DNA from: Acridotheres tristis
Lineage: Eukaryota > Chordata > Aves > Passeriformes > Sturnidae
Length of the DNA: 64,000 nucleotides
Direction: 5' to 3'
Assembly (NCBI GenBank): GCA_037013685.1
Contig: CM072893.1
Span: 22,525,736 to 22,589,735, forward strand
Shown: piece by piece, positions 54,401 through 64,000 of the stretch
Layout of the letters: the number at the start of each line of letters is the position of its first letter
How positions within the stretch are numbered: position 1 is the stretch's first letter
Translations under genes and position numbers: made by a program
The notes under the pieces: generated by a model
Told to the model about the DNA's origin: nothing
What the model saw: only the letters and a program-made list of their open reading frames with translations
Database searches by the model: none

Positions 54401-57400
54401 GGAAAACTCTATACTTGGACCAGATTGTGTCCCTGGATGAGCTCTTGAATATCAGCCAGGTGAGCGTGGAGGTTCCAGGGTCTTGAGTGCAGGGATCCAG
54501 ACCAAGGGCTGAGGGGACAGTGAGGAGCCAGCACATGTCTCATCGTGACCCCCTTTGCTCTGGCAGTACACAGGAGATATCTCCACAGCTTTTGAGAAGA
54601 TGAACATCACCCTAAGCCCCATCTCCCTGCTTAACCAGAGCCAGAGAGACCTGCTGCTGAGGGCCAGTCAGGCTGGACAGCCCCCCAACTTTACTCTCAC
54701 TCTGGAGCAGGTGTGCTGGATGTAGTCTGGTCTTGGGACTGGGGGGGGCAGGGGTTGGATGTGGGTTGAGGAGGTCTACTGCTCTCTCCCTTTTGCTGCT
54801 GTGGGAGTCCTCTGCCATCTGTGTAACCCATTAGGGTAACAAGGCACATCCTCTGTCCAGAAGGCCCTGGCTCCACTCTGCCCCACAAAGAAGGGGTATA
54901 GCTCCACTTGTGAACCCCATTCCTCATTTTCATTGCTCTGTCTCTGCCTTTTCCAGTTGGATCAGAATATAACCCAGGGAAGCCTCCTGGATCTGGCTGC
55001 AGAGTTGGAGCAGCTGGCAGAAAAAGTGGTGAGAGACCATGACAGCCCCAAGCCACCCTGTCACCAAAGCCATTGGTTGCAGGGCCCCTCTGTGCCTGTC
55101 TGGGTGTTGAGGGAAGGCGCTTTACTCTCACCCAGCTCTTTTCCCCAGCTGATGGGCTGGCTGTGGTGAGGCACAGAGCTGGGCACTGCTGACTGTGGCT
55201 CTTCCAGGACACGGATGTGAAGGAGGACCTGGAAAATAAATCTCGCGAACTGAGGGAGCTGGAAAAGGAGATGCAGGCGAGCTTCTCTGGGCCACTGGTG
55301 AGCCATGCTGGGGAATGTCCTGGAGATGCTGGGTTGGGGCTTCCCTAGAGCTCAGAGCTCGCTGGCAGGGTCTTGTTTGAGCTGTGGGGTCTGCACCTCT
55401 GACCCCCCTTCTCTCTGTCCCCAGCAAAGCCTGAAGGAGGACATCCACTCAGTGCAGAGTGGGGCTGCCCAGCTACAGGTAAGCTGCACGTGGGAGTGCA
55501 TGCTAGTCCTGGGCACCCTGCAAAGCACCCTCAGGGTACTGCAGTGGAGGTGGTAGGGCTAACCTGGAGTCTGGGGGGCTGCCGTGGGACTCTTCATGTG
55601 CTACAGGGACTGTTCACGGGGTAGAGGGAGGGAGGCCGTGGACCCTGCCAGGTGCAGGTTCCCTCCACCTGAGGCACTTGGCACTACCAGCATAGTGCTG
55701 GGAACGCCACAGCTCCAAGAGGCTGTGCCCCAGGGATTGCTGCTGTGCAGGGTTGGTGGAGAGCAGAGACTCCGATCACTCTGCTGAGAGCATCTTTCAC
55801 CTCAGGGACAGACAACAGCTGCGCTGGACAAAGCCAACAAAACCCAGGAGTTCCTGGAGATGGAGATGCCAAACATCATCAAGAACGTGAGCTTGCCTTG
55901 CCCTGCTGCCAGGTCACATGGACCAGACCCCCTCACCAAGACGTCCCTCTATACAGGGAAGCCAAACCTTGTCTGGCTGCTCATCCTGCTCACCTTCCCA
56001 GGGTGTCTCCTGCACCCCTGGGTGTCCCCCTTCCCTTATGGCATCCCTGGCAAGGGACTGGGGTGGGGTGAAGCATTCAGCCCTATTGCTGCTGGGCTGA
56101 GGTGGTCTGAGAGCCCTGATCCTGACATGGAGGGGACATGGGACTTGGAGGGGGCTGGTGGCACAACATCGCCACTCTGTGCTTGCCCTTCCAGGAGACA
56201 TGGGACTTCCTGGAGCAGCTATTGGATTTCTTTGAGACCTACATTTCATGGGCCAAGAGCAGTGTAAGCTAAGCCTTCCTCAGTGGGGTGAAAAGAAGGG
56301 GAGAACGAGCTGCAGGGCTTGGTGGATGCTGACATATTCTGTCCCCACCATGTCCCCAGGTGACAGAAGAATGGGCACGTTGCAAGCCCATAGCTCAGTC
56401 CTTGGATAATGTGGAGGCCATTGGCTGTGACTATATCATGGATTCTGTGGTGAGTGGGGCAGCAGTGTGTAGAGTGACATGTGTCTAGGGTGGCAGTGAA
56501 GTCCTCTTGTCCTCCTCCTGCACAGGCTGAGGGATGCAGGGAAGGACCGGGGATGCACAGGAAGCATCTGTGCTCAGCCTCTGCCCAGCAAACTGCTGTG
56601 GCTAAGAGGAAAGACCAGGCTCTGAGAAGGACTGGGTGGTCATTGGGGAGTGCTGGGAGAAAAGAGATGCTCCCAGTCACTCTCTGGACCTAATGCCTCT
56701 TCCTCCACCCTGTGCAGAATGCCTTCTGGTTCAGCCTGGGCTGGTGCACCTTGTTCCTGCTCCCTAGCATCATCCTGGCCGTCAGACTTGCTAAGTTTTA
56801 CCGCCGCATGGATATTGCTGATGTGTACAGGTGAGGAGCAGCCCCCACCCTCTGTGACTACACTGGGTCTGGGTCCCCCTGCCACCTGTCCCTTCATGTC
56901 CTGTGGTAGCCTGTGGGACTCATGCCAAAGTAATGTGGGCTGGGGAGAACCTGAGAGGTGGCTTGGTCCCTCAGCTTCTGAGGAGGGGGATGTTCTAGAG
57001 CTTTTCTCTGCCTGCTCTGAACCTACTGTTTGGGCAGACAAAAGTGTCTAACCTTTAGAGGAAGGAGGCCGGCAGGGCTGCAGCTTGAGTCTGGCTGAAG
57101 TCCACCACCTGACTCACTCTGTTTTGCACCATTTTTATGCTGGAGTCCTGGCATGGGAGCATAGCTGGATGCTGTGCAGAATGCAATGTGCTGTGTGGTT
57201 GGTGGCACTGCCATGAGGGTGCAGTGCTTGCTCACATGCTTGTGGCCACCCGTGTCCTGGGGCTGCCCCTCAGCCCTCTGGAACACTTTGCCCAGCAGCT
57301 CCACTACCAGCACAGACACTGACACCTGAGGGTAGTGAGCAGTTTCTAGTTGGATTTCCAACTCCTGAGGGCTACCTCATGGCCCTGTGGTGCAGCTGCT

Positions 57401-58205
57401 GTGCTGGGGGTTCCCCAGCTCTTGCCACCTCTCTGAGCTGGCTGGAGATGTGGGCTCAGCTGCCCAGGAACCTCAGGGAGCTGAAGCTGATGCACAGGGA
57501 GCTGGGTGCTGCTGAACCACTGACTGTGGGGCCGTGTTCTGCCTGCCTGGGGAAGGAGCACTGATGCTCTGGGAGCCTCTAAGAGCCCATGCTCTCTGTT
57601 CAGATCAGGCAGCCAGGATGGTGGGGACCACAGCACCCTGAAGTCCATATGCTCTCCTTTTGTGACCCATGGGAGACCTTGTCCCACCATTAGATGCTGG
57701 GCTGTCCCATAAAGCGTCTTCTTATCCCACTAACACTGTCCCATTTTTTTTCTCCCCTGTAGGAATGAAGAATTTGAGATGTAAGCTACTTATACTGCCA
57801 GGTCCCTGCGTGGGGTGGGGGGCAGCCCCTGTAGTAGGCCAGGGGACAGAGGGAGGGCGGTGGGGTCCAGGCTGAGAGCAGACCAAGGAGTGTGCTGCTA
57901 CCAGGGGTTGGCTGTGAAGGTGGGACTTTTGTAGTGCATGCAGTTGTGGTGTCCCCTATCATCTTCTCACACTCCTAAGTCTGGAGGTGCTGCTGGTCCC
58001 AGTCTCTCAAGCTGGTGCGTTTGTCTACATACCCTGTTTCCTGTGGGGTTGGGTGATAGGAGTGGGATGATATTTGACCATCCCAGTGCATCCTGAGCTG
58101 TCCCTTGCTCCCCTCTGTGGCTGGGAGTGACATATGTGACCTTGGTTTTGCAGGCCACCAGCATTCAACTTCTACAGAATCCCCAGGCCTTCCACAAGGC
58201 ATTAG
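48475..58205 (+). CDS. Prominin-family five-span membrane glycoprotein, probable prominin-3 type, 5' incomplete
   Basis: Prominins bind cholesterol and mark microvilli, cilia and other membrane protrusions. Exons are 48475-48625, 49799-49854, 50085-50290, 50711-50831, 50978-51041, 51468-51557, 51805-51995, 52083-52157, 52458-52521, 52749-52908, 53160-53312, 53779-53902, 54060-54151, 54375-54459, 54567-54710, 54957-55028, 55208-55297, 55425-55478, 55806-55886, 56195-56263, 56360-56449, 56718-56830, 57763-57780 and 58154-58205. They give 804 residues in frame. Five membrane spans are visible: exon 3 start (followed by CCFCCCRCC), exons 3/4, exon 11, exon 12 and exon 22 (ending LAKFYRRMD). Two large loops carry many N-glycosylation sequons. 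The signal-peptide exon was not found, so the first ATG seen (48,496) may be internal. Sequence resembles human PROM1 moderately throughout. The prominin-3 assignment rests on location and is inference. Intron 4 appears to be GC-AG. Confidence 0.88.
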
Positions 58206-58322
58206 TCCCTGTCACCCACAGATGGAGGAGGAAATGGACAGACCTTCTCACTTGAAAAATGTGACTATTTATTTTTGCAGAGAGCGTGCCTCTTTCCAAG
58301 GCTCTAATTTTTGGTGTCAAAC

Positions 58323-58328
58323 AATAAA
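58323..58328 (+). terminator. Poly(A) signal of the prominin gene
   Basis: AATAAA lies 118 nt beyond the TAG stop, followed by a GTGTGTCTGTGTG-type downstream element. This is a strong, short 3' UTR arrangement. Confidence 0.8.
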
Positions 58329-58344
58329 TGGTGTGTCTGTGTGC

Positions 58345-60540
58345 ACTGTGGGATGTGACTGTGTTCCTCAGGTCTAGCAGCGATGGAAGTGTGCAGAGCT
58401 GGGGGCTGGAGGGTTCCCCACTGCTGGCACAAGCTGAGGCTGTGCCTGGGACCAGAGGGCTCTTTCTGGTGTTCTCAAGTGTGCTTTGCCCACAGCCAGC
58501 TTATGGGTCGAATACTTAATGTCACTAAGACTGGCTGATGTTCCATTTACTAGGAAGCCATTTGCACCTCTGACTGGGTGTCAGGTCCCTCCCTGGGACA
58601 AGCCACATAAAGAGCCTCTTGTCCCTGAAATGCCACCCCAAGCTGTCCCCAGCACATAAGCACTTCCCTCTGGCACCCCTAGTATGTATCATCTGTGGAT
58701 TTCCATTGAGTTTATGGGGTGCCTGCAGCCTACACTTCCTTCCCTCTGCAAGCTTTGGTGGCATGGGTACTCTCTGTGCACACCCCATGCTCTGCAGAGG
58801 AAGAGCTGCCTGCCCAGACAAACCAAGGGTGACTAGGCCTAGAACCTTGGGGTGAGTTCAGGTATTGCTTTGTGCTGCTCCTTGGTGCAAGCACAGGGAC
58901 CATCCCAAAAGCTGTGCCAGGCACAGGGGATATACGTCAGCAGCCTCGGTCATTTCCTTTGTTGCAAAGTCCAAGTTTCTCTGGAGCAGAGTGACAGGGC
59001 CAGGCCAGCCGGCTCCCCCTCCACTACGTGCATCTCTTTTTTTTTATTGCTTTTTCCACTTGCCTTCAGATCTAATTGCTAGTTTTTCCTTTGGGCTTTA
59101 TCTAAAGCTGCACCAGCCTTAGCTCTTGCTGTCTCCCCCGAGCAGTCTGACTGTAGAGAGAGCCCTTCACTTGCCTATCAGTCAGCTGAATCTGTCCTTC
59201 AGATTGGTTTGGCTTGCTTCCCCCAGAGATGCCCACCCTTCCTGGTTCTTGGAGTGAGATATCCAGCAACCCTTTGGAAAGCATTCAGCTCAGTTTTGTC
59301 TGTTCTCCTCGGTTGCCATGGACCCTCAGCCTCCAGAATTCCGACTACTTCCTGTTTGTCTAGGGCCCATACATGGAGGCTTCTGCCCCCAAGCCTCAGG
59401 CTGTCCCTACTGCATCATGTTCCCCGCTTCCTCTTCCCTTGCTGTGCCTCGGGGATGCCAGCTCACAGCACTGCTGCTGGCTTTAGTTTCCGCTTGCTGG
59501 CTTTGTGGGCGTTGCTTCTTCCCTGCTCTGCTTTCTCTGCAGAGCCAGTGTTAGAAGGCAGAGAGCTTGACCCTCATTCACTGTATCACTGTGTCCACCT
59601 GCACCCAAACCCAGCCCTGGCAATGAAGATATCCTCCCCCAATGACTGCAAAGCCTTTACCAACGTGTGGGGCTTGCTCTCACCAGGTCCCCAGGCAGTG
59701 CAGCTCCAGGGCAGTGTTCCAATCCCTGGACCCATGGCTCTAAGAAATGCTGGGGTCCAACCATCATCCTCCTGGGAGATGGGTGGGACCAGTGTCAGGC
59801 AAGGCCAGCAGCTGCCTGGAGAGGAGGCGGGGACAACTCATTACAAAATGCCCACAGTGGATGCCACCAGCTCTCCTTTTAGGCTGCACTCCCTCTGCTT
59901 GTGTGCATGGCAGCTGCCAGAGTGAGAGAGAAATTCACAGTGCCCTATGGCCACAGCACAAGGCCCCCACCAAGGAAGGTCTCATCAATAACCAGCCAGT
60001 CTCTAGGGAACCATTGCAGCAGTTTCTCTTCCTCTTTGCCAGACTTTTTTCCACCATAGGGACTTTCCGCAGGCAAGGCCTTCTCTGGGGGAGACTCTGC
60101 CACATCTTTACAGTGGTTTCACAAAAAATAATCTCTCCAACAGCAGCTCTGACACTGTGCCTGGCAGGAGGATTTTGCTGGGCCAGCCAGGTGCTCTCTG
60201 TTGTCAGTTTTCCTAAAAAACAGACCATTTGCAGCTCTAGAGGAAAAAGTCCTCCCTTCCTCAACTCTGTTGGGCCCAGCCACAGCCATGCACAACCTGG
60301 ATGGCCCTTCCCTGTGGCACACATGCTCCAGCCTGCCTGTGCAGACTCCTGCCTCCATGGCTTCATAGTGGTAAGCAGCTGAGGACCAGAGGGAATGGGC
60401 TATCTTGGCATGCTCTCCTAGCCCAGTTGTGAGCCATGCTGGGCAGCACCAGAGAGATGAGCCTGGTCACTTTTCACCAGAGGCAAAACACGACTGCCCT
60501 CCTCCTGACGGTGTGTACCCTTGTAACATCCACCACCACC
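58345..60540. other. Convergent intergenic gap, prominin to HPS6
   Basis: About 2.2 kb between the 3' ends of two convergent genes. The longest frame (59209-59925 plus) has an unremarkable Ser/Leu/Pro-rich translation without domain or splice support. I see no RNA gene or mobile element. Confidence 0.6.
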
Positions 60541-60544
60541 TCAG

Positions 60545-61659
60545 CAGTGCTTTAGGAACCTTTATTTTTAAAAGGAGTCTGTCTTCCACACTTAAGACCA
60601 CTCTCAAGAGGATTAACGCAGGTGAATCTCCCACAGCCCAATAAAGAAACAGACAGCTCCCTTACACCACAGCCCAAAATGCAGAGGCAAAGCCACAGCC
60701 AGGGTCTCCCACCTGGTGGAGAGGGCCAGAGACCGGGCACCTGAGAGAGGCTGGAACCTGGATCCTCCAGCACAAACTGCTCTCAAGTTACATTGATTTT
60801 GCAAACAGAGGCACAATATGAGCCAGACAACCCTGACAAAGCCCCTTTGTATGCAAAGGGCAAAGGTAGAGGAGATGGGAGCAGAGGGTTCGGGTATCCT
60901 GCAGCACAATCTAAGCTTCTACAAAGGAAAGGAAAAGGCAGGGCCAGCCCCAAGCTCACATAGGCTGCTGCAAGTTTCTCAGCTCAGAAGAGAGTTTGGA
61001 TACTGTCTGGGACAGAGAGATAAGGGAATTAGGCTGCTCTTCTCAGCTAAGTAGCTGCAATCAGTCACAGCTACAGGACTGATCCCAGAGGAATTGTGGC
61101 GAGACAACGTGTGGAGTGCTGCAACTGCCAGCGTGTGTGCTGGGACCCCCAGTGCCATGGAGCTGTGCCACACGGTCATTTAGCATCTGACTGAGCCCAA
61201 AACAGCAGGACTCAGTGGCCCAGCTGCAAGAAATATGTTGGAGCTTGGAGGTACCACCCAACTCATTGAGCAGAGAATGGGGACCAAAGACTGTGTATCC
61301 CTGCCTACCACTCCACTACCAGTACTAGAGGATCAGGGAAACAGAAGTAGAGTTAAAAAGGAGTCAAACAAACTGAAAACAAAGTGCTTTGGACAGAGAG
61401 CAGTTCTGTAGTCCTGTAGTGCAGCCAGTGTTTTCATCTGCAAATGCACCTGGCATTTGCTCCTCCACTGGCACACACACAATTGCACTTGCTAGGAATA
61501 AGGAGAAAGCCTGCCCTGGCTCAGAGGAGATCCCCCAACCCCAGCCACCCAACAGGCTCTTTGAGATGCTGTTGCAGGGATGCTTCAGAAAGCCAACACA
61601 GGTAGGACTTCCCTTCCCTGTGCACCCAGGGCTTGGCATGACATTGTCCTTCCCCCCCT
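60545..61659 (-). other. HPS6: HPS6 3' UTR (inferred)
   Basis: The stretch between the HPS6 stop and the first AATAAA on the minus strand is read as a 1.1-kb 3' UTR. No coding potential is apparent. Its extent is inferred from the hexamer. Confidence 0.55.
60561..60566 (-). terminator. HPS6: Poly(A) signal of HPS6
   Basis: TTTATT on the plus strand is AATAAA on the minus strand, 1.1 kb beyond the stop codon. It is the best candidate in this orientation. Confidence 0.55.
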
Positions 61660-64000
61660 TCACACACTGTCATCCTGTAGCAGTGCTGAGGGTGAGGAAG
61701 TCCTTGCAATGGATGGCTGAGGAACATCATCAGCTATTACTTTTGAGGAGATTTTGTGCTCTCGGGGTGGGGTGGGAGGTGGGAAAGTGGTGCTCTGCAG
61801 GGCATCTGAGTACATCTCGTCCTGGACACTAGGACGCTGCACAACCCTTTGCAGCAGTGGCTTAAGCAAGCCCACAGTCAGCTGGTTCCCCTCGCTGGAG
61901 AAAGGCACTGGGTCCTCCTGGGAATGAGGGAGGTGCTGCAGGACCATGGTGAGGATGTCTGAGGCAGTGAGCTCAGCTGGGCACAGCGGCCACAGCCTGT
62001 CCAGGTAAGGGTCCAGCTCCCGGTGCTGGGCAAACTCAGCCAGTAGTGTGATGAATATCTCCTTGTTAAGCAAGGGGCTGAGTTTGGAAAACTTCTCTGC
62101 CACCTCCACCACTCGCTGCCACTGCTTGAGACGGATGAGAAGGTGCAGAGCTTGCAGTATGGCCTTAGGCCTCTTGCTGCAGAGCAGCAGTTCCAGCTCC
62201 ATCTCATCATCTGCCTCGCCGTGTTTGTTCTTGCGGGCCAGAACTCCTAGTGCTCTCTTGTACAGTGGCACCCGGCCCTCTGGGCCCTCCTTGCTGCTGT
62301 ATGACCAAGAGCTGCTAACGTACTGCTGGGTCAGCTCCACAAAGCTGGGCAACCACTTGGGTTTGTACCTCAGGAAGGAGGCGCAAATGAGCTCAAAGAG
62401 GGGGACCATTCCATTCTGACCCACCTCCTCCAGCCGTGGCTGACACAGGACCTTCTTCCATACCTCTGGGGTGGCCCTAGCTACCAAGAGGCCATCCCCA
62501 TTCTGCTGCAGCTGCAGGCAGCTCCTTATGGCCTTCCACGCAGCCTTGGGGAAGGAGGCAAAGACAGAGTTCAGATAGGCCAGGTTGTCCTTGTCCATGT
62601 CAGACTGAAGAATGCGGCTGACCTCCTGCTCCACCAGCTCCTTGCAGTAGCTTTCCACCTCGCTCTCTGGGGCACACACCACGCAAGCCTTGAGGAGCTC
62701 CAGGCTCATGTAACTCTGCAGCTCCAGGCTCACTGTGCTCAACAACTTGGCGTAAGTGTCTTGTAGGCCTTGGGCTGGCTTCTGCTTCTGGTGGAGGCTG
62801 TGCTGTAGGATGGCAGCGAGGACCACAGGAGCCTGGAACGTACCACCTTTCTTCAACTTCTCCACTGTAAGCTTGGAGCTACTGAGGCTCCTCCTCTGGT
62901 AATACCTGCAGGCCTCCTCAAACACCATCTCCACCAGGCATGGCTCAGGCCTACTGCTGTCCTCAGATTTGGAAATGCTAAAGCTATAGATGCCAGTTTG
63001 ACTGAGGAGCTGGATACTGTCCTCCTCTCCCTGCGACTCCAGGAAATGCACTTCTTTCATGCTCAGGACTTCCTTTTCCACAAGCCTTCCACTGTTCTGG
63101 TCGACAAGATACAGTACTCCAGCCAGCACACAGGCCAGGATGCTGCCAAAGGTCTTCAGCTGGACAGGACTTCCTTGGGCCAGGGGGCCGCCCTCCAGGT
63201 CAAAGATATGCCTCTGTGTCCCATCCGACTCCACCATACTCACAGAACCCTTTGTGCTCACCAGTAGCAGACCCCCGCTGTTGGACACAGTGGAGGTGTG
63301 AATGTCCAGTGGTGCAAAACCTGAGAGAAGGCCCACAGAACCCAGCAGGAGCTTCCTGAAGTCTGACTCGCTGCTGGAGCGCAGCACCTTGCTGTGGATG
63401 AAGCCTGCAGAGGGGGCTGTGATGGTGAACTCCGCCTCCTCTGGATGCCAGATGAGGAGGAATTTGGAAGTGGTGGCAAAACCAGCAGCAGCAGGCACTA
63501 GGAAGACATGTTGGGGAGAGGCCAGGACCTGGTACTCGGGGCTGTTGTGCAGGACTATCCTCACCGTGCCCAGCCGCACGCCTTGCTCCCCCACCTCCAG
63601 AGCGCGGGCACAGACACAGAACCTGAAGGCACACTTGCTCATGTCCGAGTGAGCACCCAGAGGCGGCCTCTCCTCACACCACACCAGGCTGGCTCCCTGG
63701 CTGCACACGGACACCACTCGTGCTCGGGCACCCTGGCACAGCTCCAGCGTCTGCAGCAGCTGCCAGCCCACGGCCACCACAAAGTGCCAGACCTCGGTCC
63801 GGCCATGTTCCCACACCACTGCCAGTACCCAGGAGCGCGGTGCCCCAGGGCTCTGCAGGAAGAGCAGTCCCACAGGGGCCGGCTGCGGCGGCTGCCAGCT
63901 CCTCTCCAGGTCGGCTCCAGCGATGCTGTGGCGCTGGAAGGCCACGACCCGCGGCAGGGTGGGCGGCCGGCTCTTCTGCAGGAGCAGGAGATGCTGCCCG
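61660..64000 (-). CDS. HPS6: HPS6, BLOC-2 subunit, single coding exon, 5' end cut by window
   Basis: HPS6 is a subunit of BLOC-2 with HPS3 and HPS5, which directs cargo to melanosomes, platelet dense granules and other lysosome-related organelles. The frame is open from the window edge to TGA at 61660-61662, giving 779 complete codons for residues. No intron is needed, as in the human gene. Matches to human include LVWCEERP, FEEACRYYQRRSL, VWKKVL, LLAEFAQHREL, LTVGLLK and the C-terminal PPPTPPRE. The N-terminal half should form a beta-propeller-like region and the C-terminal half an alpha-solenoid, as known for the family. The frame continues upstream of the GTG at 63945 with HLLLLQKSRPP, which aligns with human HLLLLRPP. 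The true start therefore lies beyond the window, by an estimated 40-50 residues. Confidence 0.95.
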   Translation of the reverse strand, partial: GQHLLLLQKSRPPTLPRVVAFQRHSIAGADLERSWQPPQPAPVGLLFLQSPGAPRSWVLAVVWEHGRTEVWHFVVAVGWQLLQTLELCQGARARVVSVCSQGASLVWCEERPPLGAHSDMSKCAFRFCVCARALEVGEQGVRLGTVRIVLHNSPEYQVLASPQHVFLVPAAAGFATTSKFLLIWHPEEAEFTITAPSAGFIHSKVLRSSSESDFRKLLLGSVGLLSGFAPLDIHTSTVSNSGGLLLVSTKGSVSMVESDGTQRHIFDLEGGPLAQGSPVQLKTFGSILACVLAGVLYLVDQNSGRLVEKEVLSMKEVHFLESQGEEDSIQLLSQTGIYSFSISKSEDSSRPEPCLVEMVFEEACRYYQRRSLSSSKLTVEKLKKGGTFQAPVVLAAILQHSLHQKQKPAQGLQDTYAKLLSTVSLELQSYMSLELLKACVVCAPESEVESYCKELVEQEVSRILQSDMDKDNLAYLNSVFASFPKAAWKAIRSCLQLQQNGDGLLVARATPEVWKKVLCQPRLEEVGQNGMVPLFELICASFLRYKPKWLPSFVELTQQYVSSSWSYSSKEGPEGRVPLYKRALGVLARKNKHGEADDEMELELLLCSKRPKAILQALHLLIRLKQWQRVVEVAEKFSKLSPLLNKEIFITLLAEFAQHRELDPYLDRLWPLCPAELTASDILTMVLQHLPHSQEDPVPFSSEGNQLTVGLLKPLLQRVVQRPSVQDEMYSDALQSTTFPPPTPPREHKISSKVIADDVPQPSIARTSSPSALLQDDSV

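Noticed and set aside
59209..59925. 238-codon plus-strand open frame between prominin and HPS6
   Set aside because: No domain or conserved pattern, and it lies after a good poly(A) signal in a convergent intergenic gap.
1..64000. Mobile elements, endogenous viral sequence, tRNA or microRNA genes
   Set aside because: I looked for CR1-like 3' ends, retroviral motifs, tRNA box patterns and long hairpins and saw none convincing. A RepeatMasker, tRNAscan or Infernal run would be decisive.

Overview
The window is vertebrate nuclear DNA, most likely from a bird or a close sauropsid relative. The signs are multi-exon genes with GT-AG introns, several CpG islands, compact GC-rich introns, no recognisable Alu- or L1-like sequence, and protein sequences that match human orthologues closely but not exactly. 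Four protein-coding genes can be read. From left to right they are PPRC1 (minus strand, 14 coding exons), LDB1 (plus strand, 11 coding exons), a prominin-family gene (plus strand, at least 24 coding exons) and HPS6 (minus strand, one coding exon, cut by the right edge). PPRC1-LDB1-HPS6 is also the local order and orientation on human chromosome 10q24. A prominin gene between LDB1 and HPS6 is not part of the human locus as I know it, and it is the most notable gene here.

Region by region: 1-2,690 holds no gene I can support. PPRC1 runs from its short 3' UTR (about 2,700-2,924) back to an ATG at 16,257 inside a CpG-island promoter (about 15,900-16,740). A divergent intergenic gap of about 3.5 kb separates it from the LDB1 CpG-island promoter (about 19,560-20,065). 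LDB1 begins with a 25-nt coding exon at 20,041, has a 19.3-kb first intron with a degenerate minisatellite and two more CpG islands (about 29,880-30,430 and 33,030-33,400), and carries its other ten coding exons compactly at 39,338-43,248. A 2.3-kb 3' UTR ends at a poly(A) signal at 45,570. The interval 45,600-48,474 contains a GC-rich island likely to be the prominin promoter. Prominin coding exons run 48,475-58,205. A convergent intergenic gap follows, then the HPS6 3' UTR (about 60,545-61,659) and HPS6 coding sequence to the window edge.

The genes are functionally unrelated: a nuclear respiratory-gene coactivator (PPRC1), a LIM-domain scaffold for transcription complexes (LDB1), a cholesterol-binding protein of membrane protrusions (prominin) and a BLOC-2 trafficking subunit (HPS6). 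No mobile element, viral sequence, tRNA, rRNA or CRISPR-like array was recognised. Exon boundaries were set by reading-frame continuity, splice consensus and remembered human protein sequences. I ran no alignment, and transcription start sites and UTR ends are inferred.
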